Assembly (NCBI RefSeq): GCF_900113695.1
Contig: NZ_FOQH01000004.1
Coordinates: 62,001 to 126,000, forward strand
Source: Albimonas pacifica
Lineage (GTDB): Bacteria; Pseudomonadota; Alphaproteobacteria; Rhodobacterales; Rhodobacteraceae
DNA length: 64,000 nt
Reading direction: 5' to 3'
The position numbers were made by a program, and so were the translations under genes. Below the pieces are notes generated by a model. It was not told where the DNA came from, made no database searches, and saw nothing but the letters and a program-made list of their open reading frames with translations. Below are positions 52,365 to 60,412 of this stretch, piece by piece; position 1 is the first letter of the stretch; each line of letters starts with the position of its first letter.

Positions 52365-54173
52365 TCAGTAGACCCGCGCCTTGGGCGCGATCTTCTTCAG
52401 GTCGATGCCGCCCTCGTCCTGCGTGGTCAGCGGGTCGAGCACCACCGAGCGGTAGTCCAGCGTGACCTCGCCGCCGTCGGCGACCCAGGCCAGCGTGTGC
52501 TTGCGCCAGTTCGTGTCGTCGCGCTCCGCGTAGTCCTCGCGGGCGTGGGCGCCGCGGCTCTCCTTGCGGGCCTCGGCCCCGACGACCGTCGCCAGCGCGT
52601 TGGGCATCAGGTTGTCGAGCTCCAGCGTCTCCATCAGGTCGGAGTTCCAGATCAGCGAGCGGTCCGAGACCTTGACGTCGGCGAACTCCTTGCGGATCTC
52701 GGCCATCTTGCGGCAGCCGTCCTGCAGCGTCTCCTCGGTGCGGAAGACGGCGGCGTCGGACTGCATGGCGCGCTGCATGTCGAGGCGCAGTTCGGCCGTG
52801 GGCTTGGCGCCGTTGGCGTTGCGCAGGTGGTCGAAGCGGGTCATCGACTTCTCGCACGACGCGAGGTCGAGCTCGGGCACGGCGGTCTTGGGATCGACCA
52901 CCTCGCGCGCCCGGATCGCGGCGGCGCGGCCGAAGACCACCAGGTCGATCAGCGAGTTGGAGCCCAGGCGGTTGGCCCCGTGGACCGAGGCGCAGCCGGC
53001 CTCGCCGACCGCCATCAGGCCGGGGACGATCTGATCGCCGCCATCCGGCCCCTTGGTCAGGACCTCGCCGTAGTAGTTCGTGGGGATGCCGCCCATGTTG
53101 TAGTGCACGGTCGGCAGCACCGGGATCGGCTCCTTGGTCAGGTCCACGCCCGCGAAGATCCGCGCCGACTCCGAGATGCCCGGAAGGCGCAGGGCCAGGG
53201 TCTCGGGCGGCAGGTGGTCGAGGTGCAGGTGGATGTGGTCCTTGTTCGGGCCCACGCCGCGGCCCTCGCGGATCTCGATGGTCATGCAGCGGCTGACCAC
53301 GTCGCGCGAGGCGAGATCCTTGTAGGTCGGCGCGTAGCGCTCCATGAAGCGCTCGCCCTCGGAGTTGGTCAGGTAGCCGCCCTCGCCGCGGGCGCCCTCG
53401 GTGATCAGGCAGCCCGAGCCGTAGATGCCGGTCGGGTGGAACTGCACGAACTCCATGTCCTGCAGGGGCAGGCCGGCGCGGGCCACCATGCCGCCGCCGT
53501 CGCCGGTGCAGGTGTGGGCCGAGGTCGCCGAGAAGTAGGCGCGCCCGTAGCCGCCGGTGGCGAGCACCACCATCTTGGCGCGGAAGCGGTGGATGGTGCC
53601 GTCGTCGAGCTTCCAGGCGATGACGCCCGTGCAGCGCCCGTCCTCGGACATGATGAGGTCGGTGGCGAAATACTCGATGTAGAACTCGGCCTTGTTCTTC
53701 AGGCTCTGCCCATACAGCGTGTGCAGGATCGCGTGGCCGGTGCGGTCGGCCGCGGCGCAGGTGCGCTGCACCGGCGGGCCCTCGCCGAACTCGGTCGTGT
53801 GGCCGCCGAAGGGACGCTGGTAGATCTTGCCCTCTTCGGTGCGGCTGAACGGAACGCCGTAATGTTCCAATTCGTAGACCGCCTTGGGCGCCTCGCGGGC
53901 CAGGTACTCCATGGCGTCGGTGTCGCCGAGCCAGTCGGAGCCCTTCACCGTGTCGTACATGTGCCACTGCCAGTGGTCGGGGCCCATGTTCTGCAAGCTG
54001 GCGGCGATGCCGCCCTGCGCCGCCACGGTGTGCGAGCGGGTGGGGAACACCTTGGTGATGCAGGCGGTCTTCAGCCCCTGCTCGGCCATGCCCAGCGTAG
54101 CCCGGAGCCCGGCGCCGCCGGCCCCCACCACCACGACGTCATAGGCGTGATCGACATATTCGTAAGCGGCCAT
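52365..54173 (-). CDS. sdhA: succinate dehydrogenase flavoprotein subunit
   Basis: 602 residues. FAD loop [20 protein letters not shown], covalent-FAD His48 in [36 protein letters not shown] and the substrate Arg region [20 protein letters not shown]. It oxidises succinate to fumarate on the cytosolic face of complex II. The C-terminal RTRDD-like segment is [20 protein letters not shown]. It follows sdhD by 67 bp, a gap holding a hairpin. Confidence 0.98.
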   Translation of the reverse strand: MAAYEYVDHAYDVVVVGAGGAGLRATLGMAEQGLKTACITKVFPTRSHTVAAQGGIAASLQNMGPDHWQWHMYDTVKGSDWLGDTDAMEYLAREAPKAVYELEHYGVPFSRTEEGKIYQRPFGGHTTEFGEGPPVQRTCAAADRTGHAILHTLYGQSLKNKAEFYIEYFATDLIMSEDGRCTGVIAWKLDDGTIHRFRAKMVVLATGGYGRAYFSATSAHTCTGDGGGMVARAGLPLQDMEFVQFHPTGIYGSGCLITEGARGEGGYLTNSEGERFMERYAPTYKDLASRDVVSRCMTIEIREGRGVGPNKDHIHLHLDHLPPETLALRLPGISESARIFAGVDLTKEPIPVLPTVHYNMGGIPTNYYGEVLTKGPDGGDQIVPGLMAVGEAGCASVHGANRLGSNSLIDLVVFGRAAAIRAREVVDPKTAVPELDLASCEKSMTRFDHLRNANGAKPTAELRLDMQRAMQSDAAVFRTEETLQDGCRKMAEIRKEFADVKVSDRSLIWNSDLMETLELDNLMPNALATVVGAEARKESRGAHAREDYAERDDTNWRKHTLAWVADGGEVTLDYRSVVLDPLTTQDEGGIDLKKIAPKARVY

Positions 54174-54210
54174 GGCTGGTCCTCTGCTTTGGCGCTTGCA
54201 GGCGTCGCGC

Positions 54211-54233
54211 GCGCCCCCTCGCCGAGGGGGCGC
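54211..54233. terminator. hairpin between sdhD and sdhA
   Basis: GCGCCCCCTCG (54211-54221) and CGAGGGGGCGC (54223-54233); a 9-bp stem is realistic. No T-run. It lies 8 bases after the sdhD stop and may shape relative expression of membrane and catalytic subunits. Confidence 0.5.
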
Positions 54234-54240
54234 AGCAGCG

Positions 54241-54621
54241 TCAGCCGGCGAAGGCGATCTTGGCGACGGCGAACACGCCGGTCAGGCCGAACAGCGCGCA
54301 GAACATCGTGTTCGCGAGCAGCGCGGCGGTGCGCACGGCGGGGTTCGAGACGTAGTCCTCGATCACCACCTGCAGCCCGAGCTGCATGTGCCGGAAGCCC
54401 ACCGCGATCAGCAGGATCAGCATGATCGCGTTGAACGGGCTGGCGTAGATGGCGCGCACCTCCTCGTAGGAGAGGCCCACCGCGGCGTCGAGCGGCCAGA
54501 TCGCGAAGATCAGGATCGGGATCAGCGCGACGGCGGTGACCCGCTGGCTCCAGAAGTGGCCGGTGCCCTGCTTGGCGGAGCCGAGGCCGAGAACGCGGCC
54601 GAAGTCGGTCTTGTAGCTCAT
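54241..54621 (-). CDS. sdhD: succinate dehydrogenase membrane anchor subunit
   Basis: 126 residues with three membrane helices (about 27-46, 62-82, 97-120). The heme/quinone-side motif [16 protein letters not shown] carries His78 and the conserved Asp-Tyr. The [20 protein letters not shown] start is the usual alphaproteobacterial form. AGGGGAGGGG lies just before the ATG at 54619-54621. It is 14 bp after sdhC. Confidence 0.95.
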   Translation of the reverse strand: MSYKTDFGRVLGLGSAKQGTGHFWSQRVTAVALIPILIFAIWPLDAAVGLSYEEVRAIYASPFNAIMLILLIAVGFRHMQLGLQVVIEDYVSNPAVRTAALLANTMFCALFGLTGVFAVAKIAFAG

Positions 54622-54635
54622 GGCGTCCCCTCCCC

Positions 54636-55022
54636 TCAGATGATCCAGACGAGCAGCGTCAGCACGACCGAGGCGACCACGGTCATCTTGCCGGCGAGCT
54701 CGGCCTTGTCGACTTCGAGCAGCAGGCCCGTGTCCCAGATCAGGTGACGGATCCCGTTGCAGAAATGGTAGAGCAGCGCCCACAGGCAGCCGAACAGCAC
54801 CAGCTGGCCCAGCCAGGAGGTGACGACCCAGTCGGCGCTGGCGAAGTAGTCGGGTCCCGAGGCCGCGGCGAGCAGCCACCACACGATCAGGACGGCCCCG
54901 AGGGCCAGCGCGCAACCGGTGATGCGGTGCACGATGGACAGCATCGAGGTCCACTGCGGCCGATAGTACGGCCCGATCATGAAGGGGGAAAGCGGGCGGT
55001 TGCCCCGGTTCACGTCGGCCAT
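54636..55022 (-). CDS. sdhC: succinate dehydrogenase cytochrome b556 subunit
   Basis: 128 residues with three membrane helices. The quinone-site SMLSIVHRITGCAL (Ser29, Arg33) and the heme-ligand His86 in LLYHFCNGIRHLIWDTG are both present. It is the first gene of the sdh operon; a paired palindrome lies about 165-195 bp upstream. Confidence 0.96.
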   Translation of the reverse strand: MADVNRGNRPLSPFMIGPYYRPQWTSMLSIVHRITGCALALGAVLIVWWLLAAASGPDYFASADWVVTSWLGQLVLFGCLWALLYHFCNGIRHLIWDTGLLLEVDKAELAGKMTVVASVVLTLLVWII

Positions 55023-55186
55023 TGCGACCCCTTTCGTTTCTCCCGGCGCGGGGGCGCGGACGGCATCGGATCGACGGCGCGCAACCCCTGGCTGGCCGAC
55101 TGCATACCGCGTCGCATCGCGGCATGAAAGCGTCCCGTCGTCGCTGCGAGGCGAAAAAATCTGTCGCGGGCGGCGTTTCGGCGGGT

Positions 55187-55220
55187 TTTGTGATCACGGA
55201 TTTATCGTTGTGATCACAAA
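55187..55220. promoter_or_regulatory. paired TGTGATCAC palindromes upstream of sdhC
   Basis: TGTGATCAC at 55189-55197 and TGTGATCACA at 55209-55218, centres 20 bp apart (about two helical turns). The whole is also one inverted repeat, TTTTGTGATCAC-N12-GTGATCACAAAA. It looks like a double operator of a palindrome-binding regulator (CRP/FNR- or GntR-like). Confidence 0.55.
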
Positions 55221-55230
55221 ACTGGCGACA

Positions 55231-55249
55231 CCGGCGGACCGACCGCCGG
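55231..55249 (-). terminator. hairpin after the outer-membrane protein gene
   Basis: CCGGCGG (55231-55237) pairs with CCGCCGG (55243-55249); on the minus strand a TTTT follows after about nine bases (55221-55218). Confidence 0.5.
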
Positions 55250-55255
55250 CAAGCG

Positions 55256-56011
55256 TCAGAATCGCTGCCGAAGGCCCAGCGTGAAGTACTGCGCCCCGCC
55301 CGAGACCCCGTTGAACAGCCAGCTGTCGCCCCACAGCATCTCGCCGCCGGAGCGGTGGTGGAAGCGGAACACGACCTCCGAACGCTTCCAGTCCGGATGC
55401 GCCACGGTGATCTCGGGGGCGAGGTAATGCAGCAGGTTGGAGCCGTTGGGCGTGTCGCCCCGCTTGCGCTCCAGCGCGGTGACGTCGGTGGCGTAGTTCA
55501 GCCCGGTGTTGATCGCGATCGTGGTGCGCACGTGGTCGTTCCACGGGAACGCCGTCCAGCGGGCGTAGCCGCCGACCCAGAATTCGACCGTCGACTCCAG
55601 CCCGAAGCGTTGGGCGACGCCGACCTCGGCCTCGAGGTCGATGACGTCGAAGAGCGTCGCCACCCGGCGCGAGCCGGCCAGCGAGATGATGTAGTCCTCG
55701 CCGAACTCGTATTCCCACGGGGCCACCGGCTCGCCGTAGAGGAAGATCTCGGACATGTTCGTCTCGACGAACTTGCCCGCCGAAAGGGTGACCGCGCATT
55801 CGCCGCCGCAGACGCTGTCGACCTGCGAGAAGGTCAGCCAGCTCGTCGGCGCGTAGCCGTCCGCCCGCCGCTCGGCCAGCGGCGCGACGTTGGCGGGCAG
55901 GACGGTGAAGGGTCCGTCCGCCCGCGCAGGGGCCCCCTGCCCGGCGACGGCGCCGAACGCGGCAAGGGCGAGAAGCGCGCCGCGGCAGCGGGCGCGTAGA
56001 GAGATCGACAA
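55256..56011 (-). CDS. outer-membrane beta-barrel protein, possibly lipid A deacylase-related
   Basis: About 251 residues with a signal peptide (RCRGALLALAAFGAVAGQGA, cleavage near PARA-D). The mature part has alternating strands and ends in the barrel-type terminal Phe (YFTLGLRQRF). WKRSEVVFRFHHRSGGEM recalls the His/Ser region of PagL-like acyloxyacyl hydrolases, but the Glu partner is not clear, so enzyme activity is unproven. There are two Cys (VCGGEC), perhaps a disulfide. The start is probably TTG at 56011 (GGAG eight bases upstream); GTG at 56020 is the alternative. Confidence 0.72.
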   Translation of the reverse strand: MSISLRARCRGALLALAAFGAVAGQGAPARADGPFTVLPANVAPLAERRADGYAPTSWLTFSQVDSVCGGECAVTLSAGKFVETNMSEIFLYGEPVAPWEYEFGEDYIISLAGSRRVATLFDVIDLEAEVGVAQRFGLESTVEFWVGGYARWTAFPWNDHVRTTIAINTGLNYATDVTALERKRGDTPNGSNLLHYLAPEITVAHPDWKRSEVVFRFHHRSGGEMLWGDSWLFNGVSGGAQYFTLGLRQRF

Positions 56012-56124
56012 GCTTAACACTCCAACCGCCTGACGCGCAGCCTACGCCCAGGGGCGGCCGCGCGACAGTCCCTCGCGGACGGCGCCCGCGCGTCCGCGCG
56101 CAGAGGTCGCGGGCGCCCTTGCGT

Positions 56125-56145
56125 CGGCCGGGCCGGGCCCGGCCG
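56125..56145 (-). terminator. GC hairpin after mch
   Basis: CGGCCGGG (56125-56132) and CCCGGCCG (56138-56145) with a 5-base loop, 18 bases after the mch stop; no T-run. Confidence 0.35.
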
Positions 56146-56162
56146 GCGCCCGCGGGCGCGGC

Positions 56163-57203
56163 TCAGACCGGGACCAGCGCCCAGACGTCGAGGTCGAGGA
56201 GCACGTTCTTCGCGTACTTGCCGTCCTCGCCGCGCAGGGGGGCCGGCGTCGGGTCGTCCTTCACCGCGGCGAGCCGCAGGCGCAGGGCGCCGACGCCGGG
56301 GGCCGCGGTCTCGGCCTTCTCCAGCACCTCGGACCAGGCGTAGACGGTGTCGCCCGCGAAGCAGGGGTTGGCATGGGAGCCCGCGTTGATCGCCACGATC
56401 GTCTGGGCGTTGGCGAGCCCGTTGAAGCTGAGCGCGCGGGCGAGGCTGATCACGTGGCCGCCGTAGATCAGGCGGCGGCCGTCCTCGCGGAACCGGGCGT
56501 TGAAATGCACCTTGGCCGTGTTCTGCCACAGGCGGGTGGCCATCATGTGCTCGGCTTCCTCGATGGTCACGCCGTCCACGTGATCGATGCGCTCGCCGAC
56601 CGCGTAGTCGCCGAAGCGGTGCCGCTCGCCCGCCGCGGCGAAGTCGTAGGCGGAGAAGTCGAGGCCGGCGGGGATCGCCAGCTCCGAGGCCGGGACCGCG
56701 GGCTTGAGCTCGGGCACCACCGGCTCGGGCGCGGGCGCGCTCTCGTCGGCCTTGCGCACCATCACCCAGCGCACCCACTCCAGCGCCCGCTCCCCGTCGG
56801 CGGTGGAGGCGACGGAGCGGACCCAGACCACGCCCGACTTGCCGTTGGAGTTCTGCCTGAGGCCGATGATCTCGGTCTCGGTCGAGATCGTGTCGCCGGG
56901 ATAGAGCGGCTTGAGGAACCGGCACTCCGCATAGCCCAGGTTCGCCACCGCGTTCAGCGAGATGTCGGGGACGGTCTTGCCGAAGGCGACGTGGAAGCCG
57001 ATCAGGTCCTCGAGCGGCGAGCGCGGCAGGCCGCAGGCCTGGGCGAAGGCGTCGGACGAAGGCAGCGCGAAGCGGGTCGGGTAGAGCGCGGTGTAGAGCG
57101 CCCGGTCCCCCTCGGTCAGGGTGCGCGGCGTGGCGTGGCGGATCACCTGGCCGACCCTGAAGTCCTCGAAGAAATACCCGGGATTGGTCTTGGAGGCGGT
57201 CAT
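56163..57203 (-). CDS. mch: mesaconyl-CoA hydratase (beta-methylmalyl-CoA dehydratase)
   Basis: 346-residue double-hotdog MaoC-type hydratase of the ethylmalonyl-CoA pathway, interconverting mesaconyl-C1-CoA and beta-methylmalyl-CoA. Two tandem hotdog halves are visible, each with its own core: first SKTNPGYFFEDFRVGQ, LYTALYPTRFALPSS and GKTVPDISLNAVANLGYAEC, then DYAVGERIDHVDGVTIEEAE and IYGGHVISLARALSFNGLAN. The match to the Rhodobacter Mch sequence as I remember it is extensive, including PAPEPVVPELK. GGAG lies seven bases before the ATG. The pathway yields glyoxylate and propionyl-CoA, then succinate, which suits its place beside sdh. Confidence 0.9.
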   Translation of the reverse strand: MTASKTNPGYFFEDFRVGQVIRHATPRTLTEGDRALYTALYPTRFALPSSDAFAQACGLPRSPLEDLIGFHVAFGKTVPDISLNAVANLGYAECRFLKPLYPGDTISTETEIIGLRQNSNGKSGVVWVRSVASTADGERALEWVRWVMVRKADESAPAPEPVVPELKPAVPASELAIPAGLDFSAYDFAAAGERHRFGDYAVGERIDHVDGVTIEEAEHMMATRLWQNTAKVHFNARFREDGRRLIYGGHVISLARALSFNGLANAQTIVAINAGSHANPCFAGDTVYAWSEVLEKAETAAPGVGALRLRLAAVKDDPTPAPLRGEDGKYAKNVLLDLDVWALVPV

Positions 57204-57742
57204 GCGCGGGCTCCGTCGCTGCGGTGAAGGGGGCGGCGCCGGGAGGGGCGCCCTGTCGGGGGCGCACAATAAAGTTGCGCGGCGAGGGCGCAAGCGGCGC
57301 CGATGCGTGCGCGCAGAGGCCGCGGCGATGGGGCCGGACGGGCTGCGTCGAGGCGGGTGGCCGCAGGGGGAGCGAGCGCTCTGCAGGCGCCCTGCAGGCG
57401 GGCTTGGCTGGGGCGCGACGATGAGGAGCGGCTTGAGGGAATGGGGAGGGGGAGCCTCCGGCGGGCTCCTGACTCACCCAAGAACAAGCCCGCGCCTGTC
57501 CTCCGGAGCCGTCTCTCGCTGATGGATGCCTGAGCGACTCGCCCGAAGGGGTCAAGGACGAGCCGCGCAAGCGCGGTCGCTTCGCGATCCTTGACCCCTT
57601 CGGGCGAGTCGCTCTTTTCGGCATCCGCGAGAGACGGCTCCGGAGAACAGGCGCTTTGCAGGGCGTGGCCGGCGGCGCGCCACGGGCGCCCGGGGGCGGG
57701 CGGCGGGGAGGATCGGGCCGGGGCGGGCGCCCGGCGCGCGGC
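57204..57742. other. intergenic, 539 bp, repeat-bearing
   Basis: Spacer between mch and the LpxR-like gene. It holds a 23-nt relative of the petR/phoB 3' element (57385-57407, AGGCGCCCTGCAGGCGGGCT then TGG), a small hairpin (57453-57470) and the 163-nt palindrome below. No protein-like frame. Confidence 0.6.
57492..57654. repeat. 163-nt near-perfect palindromic element
   Basis: Two arms of 67 nt (57492-57558 and 57588-57654) pair at 58 of 67 positions. The inner 27 bp are perfect (GAGCGACTCGCCCGAAGGGG then TCAAGGA); the outer 28-33 bp have two mismatches; a 7-base internal loop separates them. The 29-base apex contains its own CCGCGC-AA-GCGCGG stem. Confidence 0.85.
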
Positions 57743-58933
57743 TCAGAAGCGGGTGCGCAGGTTGACCGAGCCGAACACGGCGGGACCGTCCTGGCCGGCG
57801 TATTCCTCGGTGCGAAGCACCTGGGTGAAGCTCAGCTCGACGCGGCCCACCTGGATCGCGGCGCCGGCCTGCACGTCGGCGACCAGGCGGTTGGGCTCGA
57901 CCCCGTCGACGCCGCCGAAGGTGTTGCCCTCGATGAAGATGTTGCGCCCCACGACCCGGCCCTCGACGCCGGCGAAGACGTACCAACCGAAGTCGTCCTC
58001 GTTGCGGAAGAACCCGGGCGAGGCCACCGCCGGGCGCACCCGCGGCGGCCCGTAGTCGTCGGCGAGGTCCTTGCCCAGCCGCACGATCCCGCCCGCCGCC
58101 ACCGAGGTCTCGACGTTGCCCAGCGTCGCGGTGACCGAGGGCGCCCAGTCCACCGACAGGTCCAGCACCCGCGTCGGCAGGTCCGCCCCGAAGCGCCACT
58201 TGCGCTCGTAGACCAGCCGCACGCCCGGCTCGTCCTCGAGCTGCGTATGCCAGCCGCGCGGCTTCTGCGCGCCGATCACGTCATGGACCAGCGTCTGGGT
58301 CCGGTCGGCCTGGGAGGAGGGGCCGACCACCCCCACCTCGAGCGCGATCGTGTCGAGCCGGTCGCCCCGGTCCGCCGCCACCCCGAAGCCCCCGTAGAGG
58401 AAGCCCGCATAGGGCCGGTCCCCCGGCGGCGGGACGCGCCGCGAGATGTCCGAGGGCGTGTACATGTTCTGGCCCAACGTATAGAATTCATACCAGTCGT
58501 CGGCGTCCGAGAACCACTCGAACAGCCCCCGCTTCGCCAGCCGTCCCGCCGCCGTCAGGTTGTTGCGCGGCGTCACGTAGTCGAAGCGCACGCCGTTGGT
58601 GTAATCCTTGTCGTCGTCGCCGAAGATGTCGTTCTCGAAGGTGACCGAGAGCGTGCCGCGCGCGTCCGCGTCCACCCAGGCCGGCAGATCCTCGGCCGGC
58701 GGCTCCTGCGAGCCGTCGGGGCCGGCCGCGGGCTCGGCGGCGGGCTCGCCGGGCTCGGTCCCCGGATCGCGCAGCGGCGCGGCGGCCAGGCCCATCGCCG
58801 CGCCCAGCCCCGGCGCCGCCGGCCCGGCGAGGGCGGGGCCCGCCTCCTGCGCGGCGGCGGGGCCGGAGACGGCGAGGGCGGCCGACAGCAGGGCCGGGGC
58901 CAGGACGGGCAGGCGGGCGAGGGCGGGGGTCAT
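57743..58933 (-). CDS. LpxR-like outer-membrane protein (lipid A deacylase family)
   Basis: 396 residues: signal peptide (to about residue 28, SGPAAA-Q), a 65-residue Ala/Pro/Glu-rich linker, then the DUF2219/LpxR barrel. Family signs are LSVTFENDIFGDDDKDYTNG with the Asn-Asp active-site motif, FLYGGFGVAADRGDRLDTIA, LEVGVVGPSSQADRTQTLVH and the terminal FGSVNLRTRF. LpxR removes the 3'-acyloxyacyl group of lipid A in other bacteria. The linker is unusual for the family. CGGAG lies eight bases before the ATG at 58931-58933. Confidence 0.86.
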   Translation of the reverse strand: MTPALARLPVLAPALLSAALAVSGPAAAQEAGPALAGPAAPGLGAAMGLAAAPLRDPGTEPGEPAAEPAAGPDGSQEPPAEDLPAWVDADARGTLSVTFENDIFGDDDKDYTNGVRFDYVTPRNNLTAAGRLAKRGLFEWFSDADDWYEFYTLGQNMYTPSDISRRVPPPGDRPYAGFLYGGFGVAADRGDRLDTIALEVGVVGPSSQADRTQTLVHDVIGAQKPRGWHTQLEDEPGVRLVYERKWRFGADLPTRVLDLSVDWAPSVTATLGNVETSVAAGGIVRLGKDLADDYGPPRVRPAVASPGFFRNEDDFGWYVFAGVEGRVVGRNIFIEGNTFGGVDGVEPNRLVADVQAGAAIQVGRVELSFTQVLRTEEYAGQDGPAVFGSVNLRTRF

Positions 58934-59196
58934 CGGCGGCGCTCCGGTTCGGGGGCCGGCGCGCGGATCGCGGCGCTCTGGCCCGGGGGCAGGGTTCGGC
59001 GCAGGAGGTGACGGGGGATCGCGGCGAGGCCAAGGCCGCGCGGCGCCGAAGCCGTCCCCGATCGGGGCGAGCGCGAGGCGGACCCGTTCAGCTTCCGTTG
59101 CGAAATCTTTCGCTTGATCGGCGCGGGCGGCGCCGACACTGTTCGCAGGCCGACGAGGGGCGCGAAGCAGACGCCCCCGGAACAGGGAGGATGAAC

Positions 59197-60156
59197 ATGT
59201 CGCTGACAACCCACGCCCGAGGCGCGCTTTTCGCGCTGGCCTCGCTCGCCGTCGCGGGCGGCGCGCTCGCCGGGGAGTGCGTGCACTCCGATCAATGGGG
59301 CAAGGACGACACCATCGGCTCGGCCAACCTGGTCAGCCCGGAGCGCACGCTGGAGGCGCTGAAGCTGGTCAAGCAGGGCAAGTCGGTGCCGCTGGGCATC
59401 GTCATCGGGCCCGAGACGCCCGCCTTCGCCCCCCGCTCGCTGTCGCTGCAGGTGGTGCAGCCCAACCAGCAGGGCGGGCAGAAGCTGTCGGCCTTCGGCT
59501 ACCCGGGCAACTACAACGACGACGTGCTGCAGACCTGGGTGGGCATCGGCTCCCAGATCGACGGGCTGGGGCACCTGGGCGAGCATGGCTATTACTACAA
59601 CTGCCTCGACGAGAAGGAGATCTCGGCGATCACCGGGCTGACCAAGCTGGGCGTGCACGACATCCCGCCGCTGGTCGGCCGGGGCGTGGTGATCGACATG
59701 ACCAAGCACTTCGGCAAGCCGCACCTCGACGCCGGCGAGAGCTTCGGCGAGGAGGAGGTCAAGGCCGCCGCCGAGGCCCAGGGCGTCGAGATCCGCGAGG
59801 GCGACATCGTCCTGTTCTACACCGGCTGGACCTCGGCGATGCTGGAGAGCGACCCCAAGGCCTGGGTCTCGGGCGAGCCGGGGCTGTCGGTCTCGGGCTC
59901 GCGCTACCTGGCGGGGCTGAACGTGATGGCGGTGGGCGCCGACACCTGGGGCGTCGAGCCGGTGCCCCCGAAGGAGGGCGAGGGCGCCTTCTACGGCCAC
60001 GTCGTCCTGCTGCAGGAGAACGGCATCTACATCCTCGAGACCATGGAGACCAAGCCGCTGGTCGACGAGGGCGTCAACGAGTTCATGTTCGTGCTCGGCC
60101 AGGCCCGGATCCGCGGCACGGTGCAGATGATCATCAACCCGGTGGCGCTCTACTGA
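59197..60156 (+). CDS. secreted cyclase-family protein, paralogue 1
   Basis: 319 residues with a signal peptide (LFALASLAVAGGALA-G). It belongs to the cyclase/kynurenine-formamidase fold (PF04199): DTIGSANLVSPERTLEALKL, SLSLQVVQPNQQ and the shifted metal motif GIGSQIDGLGHLGEHG. The canonical HxGTHxDxPxH has lost its first two His here (Gly, Gln), keeping the Asp and last His. GGGAGG is six bases before the ATG at 59197; an ATG at 59191 is too close. A UUCG-capped terminator follows. Confidence 0.88.
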   Translation: MSLTTHARGALFALASLAVAGGALAGECVHSDQWGKDDTIGSANLVSPERTLEALKLVKQGKSVPLGIVIGPETPAFAPRSLSLQVVQPNQQGGQKLSAFGYPGNYNDDVLQTWVGIGSQIDGLGHLGEHGYYYNCLDEKEISAITGLTKLGVHDIPPLVGRGVVIDMTKHFGKPHLDAGESFGEEEVKAAAEAQGVEIREGDIVLFYTGWTSAMLESDPKAWVSGEPGLSVSGSRYLAGLNVMAVGADTWGVEPVPPKEGEGAFYGHVVLLQENGIYILETMETKPLVDEGVNEFMFVLGQARIRGTVQMIINPVALY

Positions 60157-60192
60157 TCGCCCGCGCCCGCGAGGGGCGCGCAGGGAAGACCG

Positions 60193-60220
60193 GGAACGGG
60201 CGGCTTCGGCCGCCCGTTCC
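60193..60220 (+). terminator. terminator hairpin with UUCG loop
   Basis: GGAACGGGCGGC (60193-60204) and GCCGCCCGTTCC (60209-60220) around TTCG; followed by GCGTTTC. Confidence 0.7.
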
Positions 60221-60412
60221 GCGTTTCGGGCCCGGGGCGGCGTCCGTGGCGACGCCCGGGGCGGGCTCGGGACGGGGTCGGGGGACGCCCTCGACGGGAT
60301 CGCGCGCGTGCAGGGCACGTCGCGGTTGATCGCCGCCCGACGTCGCGTTAGCTTAACTCACTGCTTAATTAAGGGAGTCGCCCCGACGCGGCCCCGCAGG
60401 GAGGAAACGATC

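Noticed and set aside
60351..60366. Second CtrA-like site before cyclase paralogue 2
   Set aside because: The spacing is TTAA-N8-TTAA and the final C is missing, so it does not fit the N7 consensus.
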